A DNA stretch of 64,000 bases from an uncultured Modestobacter sp. (GTDB lineage: Bacteria > Actinomycetota > Actinomycetes > Mycobacteriales > Geodermatophilaceae), in NCBI RefSeq assembly GCF_947486615.1, contig NZ_CANKUD010000001.1, forward strand, positions 434,001 through 498,000, in the 5' to 3' direction. Positions 17,529 to 28,584 of the stretch are shown in pieces. Under the pieces are notes generated by a model that was not told the origin of the DNA, made no database searches, and was given only the letters and a program-made list of their open reading frames with translations. The translations under genes and the position numbers were made by a program. The first letter of the stretch is position 1. Every line of letters begins with the position of its first letter.

Positions 17529-17554
17529 CCACCGGCCGCCCCGTCAGCGCCCGT

Positions 17555-17583
17555 TTGACAACGATTCTCATTACCCGGACCAT
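17555..17583 (+). promoter_or_regulatory. Zur box and promoter of znuACB
   Basis: TGACAACGATTCTCA (17556-17570) matches the actinobacterial Zur operator (TGA-AA…TT-TCA) and overlaps a consensus -35 TTGACA (17555-17560). A weak -10, GACCAT (17578-17583), is 17 bp downstream and six bases before the znuA ATG, suggesting a leaderless transcript. Zn-Zur would cover the -35 and repress zinc uptake when zinc is plentiful. Confidence 0.8.
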
Positions 17584-17589
17584 CGGGCC

Positions 17590-18600
17590 ATGCAGTCACC
17601 GCGCCACCGACGTCCCGCCCGCTCGCTGTCCACGCTGTCCCTGACCTGCGCCGCGGCGGTGGCGCTGGCCGGCTGTTCCGGCGCGGCCGATGCGGACGCC
17701 GCAGGTGCCGACGAGAGCAAACTGACCGTCGTGGCGGCGTTCTACCCGCTGGCGTGGCTGAGCGAGCAGGTGGCCGGCGACCTGGCCGACGTCACCTCGC
17801 TCACCCCGGACGGCGCCGAGCCGCACGAGTACGAGCTCACCCCCCGCGACGTCGCCGCCACCGCCGAGGCCGACGTGGTGGTCTTCCTGCCGACGCTGCA
17901 GCCCGCCGTGGACGCCGCGGTCGAGCAGCAGGCCGCCGAGCGGGCCTTCGACGCCGGCGAGCCGGCCGACCTGTCGCTCACCTACGAGGCCCACGACCAC
18001 GAGCACGCGGACGGCGAGCACGCGGAGGATGAGCACGCCGAGGACGAGCACGCGGACGAGGAGCACGCCGACGAGCCGGTGACCGACCCGCACTTCTGGC
18101 ACGACCCGATGCGGATGGCGGCGGTCGGCGACGCGCTGGCCGAGCGCCTGGCCACCGCGGACGAGGCCAACGCCGATCAGTACACCGCCAACGCCGCGGA
18201 CCTGCGGGCCCAGCTCGAGGAGCTGGACGGGGAGTTCCGCGCCGGCCTGACCGACTGCGCCAGCCGCGAGCTGGTCACCAGCCACACCGCCTTCGGCTAC
18301 CTCGCCGACGCCTACGACCTCGAGCAGTTCGGCATCAGCGGGCTGGCGCCGGACGCCGAGCCCGCCACCGACGCGCTGACCGAGGCGACCGAGTTCGTCC
18401 GGGAGCACGACGTGCGCACCCTCTACTTCGAGACGCTGGTCAGCCCCGCCGTCGCCGAGACCGTGGCCCGGGAGACCGGCGCGCAGACCCGGCAGCTGGA
18501 CCCGATCGAGGGGCTGACCGACGAGTCGGCGGGTGGGGACTACCTGGCGCTGATGCGGGCCAACCTGGCCAGCCTGCAGGAGGGGCAGACGTGCTCCTGA
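17590..18600 (+). CDS. znuA: Zinc ABC transporter substrate-binding lipoprotein ZnuA
   Basis: A 336-residue cluster-9 binding protein. Lipoprotein signal ends LAGC (Cys about 23). The mature part has FYPLAWLSEQVAG and the first metal ligand region DGAEPHEYELTPRD. An acidic/His-rich loop of repeated EHAxDE units follows at about residues 137-160, then DPHFWHDPMRM and the SHTAFGYL ligand region. The His-rich loop is typical of zinc rather than manganese carriers. It captures Zn(II) outside the membrane for ZnuB. Followed by znuC with a 10-bp overlap and preceded by a Zur box. Confidence 0.92.
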   Translation: MQSPRHRRPARSLSTLSLTCAAAVALAGCSGAADADAAGADESKLTVVAAFYPLAWLSEQVAGDLADVTSLTPDGAEPHEYELTPRDVAATAEADVVVFLPTLQPAVDAAVEQQAAERAFDAGEPADLSLTYEAHDHEHADGEHAEDEHAEDEHADEEHADEPVTDPHFWHDPMRMAAVGDALAERLATADEANADQYTANAADLRAQLEELDGEFRAGLTDCASRELVTSHTAFGYLADAYDLEQFGISGLAPDAEPATDALTEATEFVREHDVRTLYFETLVSPAVAETVARETGAQTRQLDPIEGLTDESAGGDYLALMRANLASLQEGQTCS

Positions 18601-19301
18601 GCGTCCGCCCCCGCCGGGCGCCCGCCGCCGTCCCGGTGGCCTGTGACAGTGCGCTGACCGTGCGCGGCGGCAGCTTCGGGCACGGCCGGGACGCCGTCCT
18701 CACCGGCGTCGACCTGACCGTGCACCCCGGGGAGGTGGTCGCGGTCCGCGGGCCCAACGGGGCGGGCAAGTCCACGCTGGTCCGCGGCGTGCTGGGCCTG
18801 TGCGACGTGCAGGCCGGCGACGTGCGGTTCTTCGACGTCCCCCGGGCGCGGTTCCGCGACTGGCACCGGGTCGGCTACGTGCCCCAGCGGCACACCGTCG
18901 CCGGCGGCGTCCCCGTGACGGTGCGGGAGCTGGTGTCCTCCGGCCGGCTGAGCCGGCTGCGCACCTGGCAGCGGTTCGGGGAGGCCGACCGGTGCGCCGT
19001 CGACTGCGCGCTGGAGGGCGCCGGGCTGGCCGGCTTCGACCGCCGGCTCGTCGCCGAGCTCTCCGGTGGGCAGCAGCGCCGGGCGCTGCTGGCCCGCGCG
19101 CTGGCCGGCGACCCGGAGCTGCTGCTGCTGGACGAGCCGACGGCCGGCGTGGACGCCGCCAGCCAGCGGGTGCTGGCCAGCACCCTGGCCGGCCTGGCCG
19201 AGACCGGCGCGGCCGTCGTGGTGGTGGTGCACGAGCTGGGCCCACTGGCCGAGGTGGTGACCAGGACGGTGACGCTGCCGGCGGTGGGCACCCGGTGCTG
19301 A
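18591..19301 (+). CDS. znuC: Zinc ABC transporter ATPase ZnuC
   Basis: A 236-residue ATPase with Walker A GPNGAGKS, Q-loop VPQRH, signature LSGGQQRR and Walker B LLLDEPTAGVD. The H-loop His is in VVVVVHELG. It powers zinc import through ZnuB. The GTG start lies within the end of znuA, giving a 10-bp overlap and translational coupling. Confidence 0.9.
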   Translation: MLLSVRPRRAPAAVPVACDSALTVRGGSFGHGRDAVLTGVDLTVHPGEVVAVRGPNGAGKSTLVRGVLGLCDVQAGDVRFFDVPRARFRDWHRVGYVPQRHTVAGGVPVTVRELVSSGRLSRLRTWQRFGEADRCAVDCALEGAGLAGFDRRLVAELSGGQQRRALLARALAGDPELLLLDEPTAGVDAASQRVLASTLAGLAETGAAVVVVVHELGPLAEVVTRTVTLPAVGTRC

Positions 19302-20173
19302 GCTACGAGTTCATGCGACTGGCCCTCGCCGCCGCCGTGCTCGTGGGCCTCACCGCGCCGACCGTGGGCGTCTACCTGGTGCAGCGCCGGCTGTCGCTGA
19401 TCGGCGACGGGCTCGGCCACGTCGCGCTGCTCGGGGTGGCCGTGGGGCTGGCCACCCGGTCGGCACCCGTGCTCACCGCCCTGCTGGCCACCGTGGCCGG
19501 CGCGGTCGTCGTCGAGGTGCTGCGGGCCCGCCGGTCAACCGGCACCGACGTCGCGCTGGCGATCATGTTCTACGGCGGCCTGGCCGGTGGGGTCGTCGTC
19601 GTCACCCGGGCCCCGGCCGGCACCCCGATCACGCTGGACGGCTACCTGTTCGGCGCGCTGACCACCACCACCCGCGCCGACCTCGTCGTCTTCGCCGCGA
19701 TGGCCGCCGTCGTCCTCGGCGTCACGATCGGGCTGGGCCGGTCGCTGTTCACCGTGGCGTTGGACGAGGAGCACGCCCGGGCCAGTGGGCTGCCCGTGCT
19801 GCGGCTGAACCTGCTGCTCGCGGTGGTCACCGCGGTCACCGTGACGCTGTCGATGCGGGTGCTCGGGCTGCTGCTGATCAGCGGGCTGATGGTGCTGCCC
19901 GCCGGCTGCGCGCAGCTGGTGGCCCGCAGCTTCCGCAGCAGCCTGGTGATCGCGGCGCTGATCGGGGTGACCGTGTCGGTCAGCGGCACGGCGGTCTCCT
20001 TCTACGCCGACACCCCCTCCGGCGGCACGATCGTGCTCATGGCGGTCGCCGCCTACGCCGTGCTCGGCGTCGCGAGGACCGCCCGCCGGACCGCCCGCCG
20101 CGACCGGTCCGCCGTGGGCGTCGTCACCGGTGGCCACCCGGCGGAGGGGGCGCCGCTGCCCGTACGCGGCTGA
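19295..20173 (+). CDS. znuB: Zinc ABC transporter permease ZnuB
   Basis: A 292-residue membrane protein with about eight helices and the ABC-3 family landmarks RRLSLIGDGLGHVALLGVA and LISGLMVLPAG. It forms the zinc channel with ZnuC. The GTG at 19295 overlaps the znuC stop by 7 bp; an ATG at 19313 is an alternative. The last ~17 codons overlap a possible small antisense ORF. End of the znuACB operon. Confidence 0.9.
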   Translation: MLSYEFMRLALAAAVLVGLTAPTVGVYLVQRRLSLIGDGLGHVALLGVAVGLATRSAPVLTALLATVAGAVVVEVLRARRSTGTDVALAIMFYGGLAGGVVVVTRAPAGTPITLDGYLFGALTTTTRADLVVFAAMAAVVLGVTIGLGRSLFTVALDEEHARASGLPVLRLNLLLAVVTAVTVTLSMRVLGLLLISGLMVLPAGCAQLVARSFRSSLVIAALIGVTVSVSGTAVSFYADTPSGGTIVLMAVAAYAVLGVARTARRTARRDRSAVGVVTGGHPAEGAPLPVRG

Positions 20174-20285
20174 GGGCGGCCGTGGTCGGTCGCCGGGGCG
20201 CGCGCTGCTCCCGGCGGCGTTCGTGCGCCTCGCGCGCCAGCTGCGCCGCGGCGACGACGGAGGCCCGCTCGGCCGGCCCGGTCAC
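20124..20285 (-). CDS. Possible 53-residue protein downstream of FtsX-type permease
   Basis: A GTG overlapping the permease stop (GTGA) opens a frame of 53 codons, rich in Ala and Arg, with AQLAREAHERRREQ predicting a basic helix. Coupling to the upstream gene is its only support. It overlaps the 3' end of znuB by 50 bp on the other strand. No family recognised; it could be chance. Confidence 0.25.
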   Translation of the reverse strand: MTGPAERASVVAAAQLAREAHERRREQRAPRRPTTAALSRVRAAAPPPPGGHR

Positions 20286-22936
20286 CGGAGCCGGCCGACC
20301 ATCGGCAACCGGGAGCGGACGAACAGCCCGGTACCGGCGACCGCCAGCAGCGGGACGACGACCGCGACCGCGCCGATCAGCAGCCAGGGGACGTCGATCA
20401 GCGGCCGGGCCCCCATGCCGTAGTCGGTGCTGGTGAGCGGGTGGGCGATGGCGATGCCGGGCCCGAACCCCACCAGGACGCCGAGCAGCGCGCCCGTACC
20501 GCCGATCACCGCAGCCGACCCCATCGCCACGAGCCGCCGGGTGCGGGGCGCGGCGCCGACCGCCGCCAGGGTGGCGAGGTCCGGCCGGGCATCGGCGAGC
20601 GCCAGCCCGGTCGCGGTGAGCGTGGCGACGAGCACCAGCGCGCCGCCGACGACCAGCAGCAGCACCCGGCCGATGGCGAGGTGGTCGGTGAAGCCCCGCT
20701 CCACGTACACCGAGGTGCCGGCCGACAGAGCGGTCAGCGCCTCCCGCAGGTGCGCCTCCTCCGCCTCGGTCACCGGCGCGTCCGGGCCGCCGACGACCAG
20801 CTCCGCGGTCACCACCGGCACCGGCAACCGCTCGGCCAGCTCCGGGGGCACGGCGACCAACGCGGGCACCCGCAGGACGTCGTCGGTGGCCGAGACCCCG
20901 ATCTCGGTCGCCGGCAGCTCGGCGCTGCCGAGCGGACGGTCGGTGCTGCCCGTCCACTCCGATCCGTGCAGGGTCACCTGCCCGTCGTCCACGGCCCCGG
21001 AGCCGAAGACCACGGCCTGCCCGGCGGTGAAGGCGGCGAGCACCTCCGCGCGCAGCTCCCGCGCGGTGACGGCGGCGAGCGCATCGGCGTCGACGACCAC
21101 CACCTCCGCGCCACCGAGCACCGGGGCGAACCCGCCGATCCCCTCGGGGAACCACCGGCACTCCGCCGGCGCGGCCGTGCACCCGGGGCGGGAGGCGAAC
21201 AGCTGCTGCTGGCTCCCCTCGGTCCAGTTCGCCGTCCGCACCGCGCTGACCTCGCGGTCGGGCAGCTGATCGGCCACGACCCGCTCGACGTCGGCCCAGT
21301 CCACGTCCCCGGAGGGCGGGTACAACTGCACCGCGGCGGCGCCCAGCGGGGCCCGCGGGGCGTAGTCGCGTTCCCCCTGTGCACTGTCGCTGTTGTTGGC
21401 GATGCCCAGCACGGTGATCCCCGCGACGGTCGCCATGACCGCGGCCACGGCCGGCGCGGTGCGGGTCCGGTTGCGGGTGGCGTCGCGGACCGCGAGCCGG
21501 AGCGGGGTGGGCAGCCGCCCGGCCAGCGGCGCGAGGAGCCCGACCAGCCACGGCACGGCGAGGACGGTGCCCAGCACGAGCAGCACGGCGCCCACCGCGA
21601 TGGCGAACTCGGTGCCCTGGTCACCCCGGGCACCCGTGACGGTGAGTACCACCCCGGCGGCGGCCACGGCCAGGCCCAGCACCGGCAGCTTTCCGGAGCT
21701 GTGCACCTGTCCGCGGCGGCCGGTCAGCGTGGTGACGACGTCGGTCTGCGCGGCCTGCCGGGCGGGGACGGCGGCCGCCGCCAGCCCGGCGAGGGTCCCG
21801 ACCACCACCACCACGAGGACGTCGAGCAGCGGCACGTCGAACGGGCCGAACACCACGTCGGACCGGCTCTCGACCACCGGCACGGCGAGCGCGGCCAGCC
21901 CGACCCCGAGCAGCGCACCGAGCACCGCGGCCCCGCCGCCGAGCACCACCCCGGAGGCGAGCACGACCCGGCGCAGGTCGCCCGGTCCGCCGCCGGCGGC
22001 GGCCAGCACGGCGAGATCCCGGCGCTGCTGGCGCAGCCCGACGGCGAACGCGGGCCCGGCCAGCAGCACGACCTCCAGCAGGAGACCGGTGACGATCAGC
22101 GCGAGCACGGCCACCTCGGCGGTGCCGAGGCCCCGGCTCTCCGACCAGCCGGGCGGGTTGAACGCCGCCTCGGCCGGCGGGTCGGCGACGACCTGGCGGG
22201 AGACCACCACCAGCCCCTGCGCGTTCAGCTCCTGCACGGCCGGCCAGCCCAGCCCGCCCGGCACGGCTGCGTAGAACTCCGCGGCCGAGCGGCTCAGCAG
22301 CTCGGCGTCGGCCGGTGGCACCACCAGGAACGGCTCCCCGCCGGGGCGCGAGGCGAGCACCCCGACCACCGTGGCCGGCACGTCGTCCCGGCTGAGGAGC
22401 AGCTCGTCGCCGACGGCGATGCCGGCGCGGGCCACCGACCGGCTGATCGCCACCTCCCCCTCGGCGACCGGCACCCGGCCGTCGGCCACCTCGGCGGCGC
22501 CCTCCCGGAGCGGGTCGGTCAGGTCGTCTGCGTAGCCGTCGACCGTCGCGTACCCCGCATCCGTCCGGTAGGCCAGCGGGCCGATCCGCACCTCGGTCAC
22601 CTCGGCGCCCGCGGGCAACAGGTCCCGCACCTCGGCCGCCGTCCACGGCGCGTCGTCCGCACCCGGCTCGTAGGAGAGCAGCTCACCGTCCCTCGGGTCG
22701 GCCCACACCTGCTGACGGGACGCCCCCTCGATCCGGGCGTCGGCGGCACCGAGCGTGGTCGGCAGCTGCTCCACGGCGCTGACCTCGGCGGTCCGGTACA
22801 GCGTGTCCGCGCCGACGATGGCGAGCACCGGCAGGCCGACCATCAGCAGCACCAGCACGCTGCGACCCCGCGCCCGGAGCGCGTCCCGGCGGGCGATGCG
22901 CAGCGCCAGCCGCCAGCGCACCAGCCAGCCGCTCAC
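20282..22936 (-). CDS. FtsX-like ABC transporter permease (MacB/LolC type)
   Basis: An 884-residue membrane protein with an N-terminal helix, a large extracytoplasmic region to about residue 265, and a first FtsX block near 270-420 (QQRRDLAVLAAAGG). A central DATRNRTRTAPAVAAVMA segment, a second extracytoplasmic region and a final FtsX block with LADARPDLATLAAVGA follow. Such permeases with a dedicated ATPase export peptides, antibiotics or lipids, or transmit signals mechanically. GTG start overlaps the ATPase stop by 4 bp. Third gene of a PadR-controlled unit; substrate unknown. Confidence 0.85.
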   Translation of the reverse strand: MSGWLVRWRLALRIARRDALRARGRSVLVLLMVGLPVLAIVGADTLYRTAEVSAVEQLPTTLGAADARIEGASRQQVWADPRDGELLSYEPGADDAPWTAAEVRDLLPAGAEVTEVRIGPLAYRTDAGYATVDGYADDLTDPLREGAAEVADGRVPVAEGEVAISRSVARAGIAVGDELLLSRDDVPATVVGVLASRPGGEPFLVVPPADAELLSRSAAEFYAAVPGGLGWPAVQELNAQGLVVVSRQVVADPPAEAAFNPPGWSESRGLGTAEVAVLALIVTGLLLEVVLLAGPAFAVGLRQQRRDLAVLAAAGGGPGDLRRVVLASGVVLGGGAAVLGALLGVGLAALAVPVVESRSDVVFGPFDVPLLDVLVVVVVGTLAGLAAAAVPARQAAQTDVVTTLTGRRGQVHSSGKLPVLGLAVAAAGVVLTVTGARGDQGTEFAIAVGAVLLVLGTVLAVPWLVGLLAPLAGRLPTPLRLAVRDATRNRTRTAPAVAAVMATVAGITVLGIANNSDSAQGERDYAPRAPLGAAAVQLYPPSGDVDWADVERVVADQLPDREVSAVRTANWTEGSQQQLFASRPGCTAAPAECRWFPEGIGGFAPVLGGAEVVVVDADALAAVTARELRAEVLAAFTAGQAVVFGSGAVDDGQVTLHGSEWTGSTDRPLGSAELPATEIGVSATDDVLRVPALVAVPPELAERLPVPVVTAELVVGGPDAPVTEAEEAHLREALTALSAGTSVYVERGFTDHLAIGRVLLLVVGGALVLVATLTATGLALADARPDLATLAAVGAAPRTRRLVAMGSAAVIGGTGALLGVLVGFGPGIAIAHPLTSTDYGMGARPLIDVPWLLIGAVAVVVPLLAVAGTGLFVRSRLPMVGRLR

Positions 22937-23661
22937 GCCCCGCCGCCCGCCGGGAGCAGCGACTCCGCGCCGGTGACCGGGCCGCTGGTGTCCACGACCA
23001 CGCCGTCGCGCAGGAAGAGCACCCGGTCGGCCCAGGCCGCGTGCCGGGCCTCGTGGGTGACCAGCACGCCGGCCGCCCCCGCCGCGCACCGGGCCCGCAA
23101 CAGGCGGAGGACCTCCTCGCCGGTCGTGGAGTCCAGCGCACCGGTCGGTTCGTCGGCCAGCAGCAGGCGCCGCTCCCCGACCAGCGCGCGGGCGATCGCC
23201 ACCCGCTGTTGCTGCCCGCCGGACATCTCGTCGGGGAACCGATCGGCGAGCTCGCCGATGCCCACCTCGTCCAGCGCGGCCCGCGCCTCGGCCCGCGCCT
23301 GCCGGCCACGGACGCCGTCGAGCTCCCGGGGCAGCGAGACGTTCTCCACCGCGGTCAGGGCGGGGATGAGGTTGAGGTCCTGGAACACGTAACCGACGCT
23401 GCGCCGGCGGACGGCGGCGAGGGCGGCGGCGGAGAGCCGGGTGAGCTCCTGGCCCTCGACGAGCACCTGCCCGGCGGTCGGGGTGTCCAGCCCGCCGGCG
23501 ATGTGCAGCAGCGTCGACTTGCCCGAGCCGGAGGCGCCCATCACCGCGACCAGCTCGCCGGGGGCCACGGTGAGGTCCGCCCCACGCAGGGCGTGCACCA
23601 CCAGGTCACCCTGCCGGTGCTCGCGGGTGACCCCGCTGAGCTCGAGGACGGGGGCGCTCAC
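22933..23661 (-). CDS. ABC transporter ATP-binding protein (LolD/MacB type)
   Basis: A 242-residue ATPase with Walker A GASGSGKS, Q-loop VFQDLNLIPALTAVENV, signature MSGGQQQR, Walker B LLLADEPTGALD and VLVTHEARHA. The Q-loop pattern and EPTGALDSTTG are typical of ATPases serving FtsX-like permeases. GTG start overlapping the PadR gene by 4 bp. It energises the adjacent 884-residue permease. Confidence 0.9.
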   Translation of the reverse strand: MSAPVLELSGVTREHRQGDLVVHALRGADLTVAPGELVAVMGASGSGKSTLLHIAGGLDTPTAGQVLVEGQELTRLSAAALAAVRRRSVGYVFQDLNLIPALTAVENVSLPRELDGVRGRQARAEARAALDEVGIGELADRFPDEMSGGQQQRVAIARALVGERRLLLADEPTGALDSTTGEEVLRLLRARCAAGAAGVLVTHEARHAAWADRVLFLRDGVVVDTSGPVTGAESLLPAGGGA

Positions 23662-24263
23662 CGCCGTCCCCGCTTCCCGGCGGGAGCCGCTTCCGGAGCC
23701 GGCGTCGCGGCGGCCGGCGGAACGGTGGGACGTCGCGCCGCGGCCCGGGCGACCCGCGCCTCGCAGTGGTCCAGCCAGCGGATCTCCGCCTCGGCCCGGA
23801 ACACCAGCGAGTCCAGCACCAGCGACCAGGCCAGGTCGTCGGCGGCTTCGCGCACCTTGAGCCGGGTGAGCTCCTGCAGCGTGGACATCGTCGCCGAGCG
23901 CTGGGTCTGCACGACCGCCAGGACGTCGACGCCCGGGGTGGTCACCGCCAGCGCCAGCTTGATCGCCAGCTCGTCGCGGGGCGCGGCCCTGGACCCGACG
24001 GGCGAGCCGAACCAGGTGCGGACCTCCGCCCGGCCGGCGTCGGTGATCCGGTAGGCGATCCGGCCCTCGCCGTCCGGGGAGCCGTCCGGTGCCCCGTCCT
24101 GGGCGACGAGCCCGTCGCGCTCGAGCCGGTCGAGGGTGGTGTACACCTGCCCGACGTTCAGCGGCCAGGTCGCCCCGGTGGCCGAGTCGAACTGGGCGCG
24201 CAACTGGTAGCCGTGGCTGGGCCCGCGCTCCAGCAGCGCCAGGAGACCGTGTCGGATGGACAT
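23658..24263 (-). CDS. PadR-family transcriptional regulator
   Basis: A 201-residue protein. The N-terminal winged helix has HGLLALLERGPSHGYQLRAQF and VYTTLDRLERDGLV, the classic PadR pattern. A helical C-terminal dimerisation domain follows and the tail is Pro/Ala-rich. It probably represses its own operon with the ABC exporter until a ligand, often a toxic compound or antibiotic, is present. Palindromic ATAC/GTAT elements lie just upstream of the start. Confidence 0.9.
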   Translation of the reverse strand: MSIRHGLLALLERGPSHGYQLRAQFDSATGATWPLNVGQVYTTLDRLERDGLVAQDGAPDGSPDGEGRIAYRITDAGRAEVRTWFGSPVGSRAAPRDELAIKLALAVTTPGVDVLAVVQTQRSATMSTLQELTRLKVREAADDLAWSLVLDSLVFRAEAEIRWLDHCEARVARAAARRPTVPPAAATPAPEAAPAGKRGRR

Positions 24264-24272
24264 GGAAACGGA

Positions 24273-24290
24273 GTATGCATACCCGGTATG
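24273..24290. promoter_or_regulatory. Candidate PadR operator
   Basis: GTATGCATAC (24273-24282) is a perfect palindrome. It overlaps a second inverted repeat, CATAC-CCG-GTATG (24278-24290). The sites lie 10-27 bp upstream of the padR start and overlap a leftward -10-like CATACT. Position and AT-rich ATG/CAT content fit PadR autoregulation. Confidence 0.5.
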
Positions 24291-24313
24291 TGCTCGCCAA
24301 GTCGACGCGCGCT

Positions 24314-24347
24314 GCGTCCCGCCACCGAGGCGACGGTGGCGGGACGC
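24314..24347. terminator. Hairpin after methyltransferase gene
   Basis: A 13-bp perfect GC-rich stem with an 8-base loop, 10 bp beyond the leftward methyltransferase stop. It lacks a T-run, as is usual in actinobacteria. It probably separates the zinc-limitation operon from the padR unit. Confidence 0.6.
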
Positions 24348-24356
24348 GACCGCCGG

Positions 24357-25156
24357 TCAGCGGACGGCGAGCAGCACCCGGTCGTCGTGGTCCTGCCAGA
24401 CGGTGCCGACCTCGGTGAAGCCGGCCTCGGCCAGCGCGGCCTCGTGCATCCGCAGCCCGGTCAGCCGGGTGCCGGGCGCGTGGTCGTCGGGGCCGCGCTC
24501 GGCGGCGTTGCGCCGCTCCCGCTCGGCGACGGCCCCGGTCAGCTCGGGTGCGGCGAGCGCGGCGGCCCACCAGGCGTCCCAGTCCGGGACGCCGTCGGCG
24601 CCGAACGCCTGATCCGCCCGGCGCCGCTCCGCCGCCTCGGACAGCCGGGTCAGCACCACCTGGCCCGGGTCGTGCGCCATGTTGTCCGCGTTGGCCAGCA
24701 CGCCGCCGGCCGGCAGCAGCGCGGCAACCCGCCGGTAGGTGGCGGCCAGCTGGGCGGCGGACAGCCAGTGCAGCGCGGTGGAGCTGACCACCGCGTCCAC
24801 CTGGGTCACCGGCAGCCGCTGCGGCCAGGCGGGGTCGCGCAGGTCGGCGTCGACCCACTGCAGCCGCCCGCCCGCGTCGCCCAGCGCAGCCGCACCCACG
24901 GCGACGAGCACCGGGTCCATGTCCACGGCGACCACGTGCGCGGCCGGGAAGCGTTCCAGCACCCGGGCACCGAACGAACCCGGGCCGCAGGCCAGGTCGA
25001 GCACCGTGCCGCCGGCGGCGAGCCGGTCGCCGACCAGCTCATCGAGCGCGTCGAGGGCGGCGGTGAACCGCTCCTCGCGGTGCCGCAGGTAGCCGCTCTG
25101 CTGGCGGTCCCAGTCGTGCAGCAGCCGGCGCCAGTCGGTGGTGGTGAGCTGATCGG

Positions 25157-25160
<4 letters not shown>
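24357..25160 (-). CDS. Class I SAM-dependent methyltransferase coupled to Nik-type importer
   Basis: A 267-residue protein with a Rossmann methyltransferase core: motif I VLDLACGPGSFGARVL, AVDMDPV after strand 2, and VDAVVSSTALHWL (motif IV region). The start ATG overlaps the importer stop (TCAT on the plus strand) and follows GGAGGAG. It is therefore translated with the metal-type importer and expressed with the zinc-starvation operon. Methylation of the imported ligand or of a chelator is possible but inferred. Trans-aconitate- or TehB-like small-molecule methyltransferases are alternatives. Confidence 0.82.
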
Positions 25161-27624
<2,464 letters not shown>

Positions 27625-27628
<4 letters not shown>

Positions 27629-28581
27629 GTGCGCACCCCGGCCCGGGCGTCGACGAGCGCGGCCAGCGACCCGGCCAGGCCGCGGGCGGAGACGGCGCCG
27701 ACCGCGATCAGCAGCACCGCCGCCTGCAGCGGGTACCAGTCGCGGAACTGCAGCGCCCGCACCAGGTAGTCACCCAGCCCCGGCCAGCCGAAGGCGGTCT
27801 CGGCGACCAGGGTGGCGGCCAGCGCGGTGCCCACCACGTCGCCGACGACCACCAGCAGCGGCGCGGCCGCGTTCGGCAGCGCGGTGCCCAGCAGCACCCG
27901 GGCCGGGGACAGCCCACGCGCCCGGGCGGTGGTGGCGAACGGCTCGCGCAGCGTGCTGCTCAGCCGCGCCTCGGTGACCTGGGCGAGCACCGCGGCCAGC
28001 GGCAGCCCGATCACCGCCGCCGGCAGCACCAGCGACGGCCAGCCGGCGATGCCCTGGGTGGGCAGCAGCCCCCACTGCAGGGCGAACAGCAGCACGCCGA
28101 GCTGGGCGAGGGCGAAGGCCGGCACCGACAGCAGCGCGAGGGAGCCCACCCGGATCGGCAGCCGGACCACCCGGCGCCGGGTCAGCGCGGCCAGGGCGCC
28201 GGTGGTCAGGCCGAGCACCACGGCGACGACCGCGCCGGCCGTGGCCAGGGTGACCGTCGGCCCGAGCCGGGCGCCCACCTCGCCGGCGACGTCCCGGCCG
28301 GTGCGCGCCGAGGCACCGAGTTCACCCGTGAACAGCCCGCCGAGCCCGTGCAGGTACCGCACCGGCACCGGCTGGTCCAGGCCGAGCTCGGCCCGCACCC
28401 GGGCCACCGCCTCGGCGGTGACCACCCCGTCGCGGGCGAACACGATCGCGGTGGCCGCGTCCCCGGCGGCCAGGGTCAGCAGCCCGAAGGTCAGCAGCGA
28501 GGCCACGAGCAGCACCGCGGCGCCCTCCCCGGCGCGGCGACCGGCCACCCGGCCGGCCGCCGCGACCCAGGAGCTGCCCAC
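27625..28581 (-). CDS. NikB/DppB-type ABC permease
   Basis: A 318-residue membrane protein with an N-terminal helix, VRAELGLDQPVPVRYLHGLGGLFTGELGAS, and the EAA-like loop near residue 220 (FATTARARGLSPARVLLG). About six helices. GTG start, 3 bp after the binding-protein stop and overlapping the triple-fusion gene by 4 bp. It pairs with the permease domain of that fusion to form the channel. Confidence 0.88.
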
Positions 28582-28584
28582 CGG

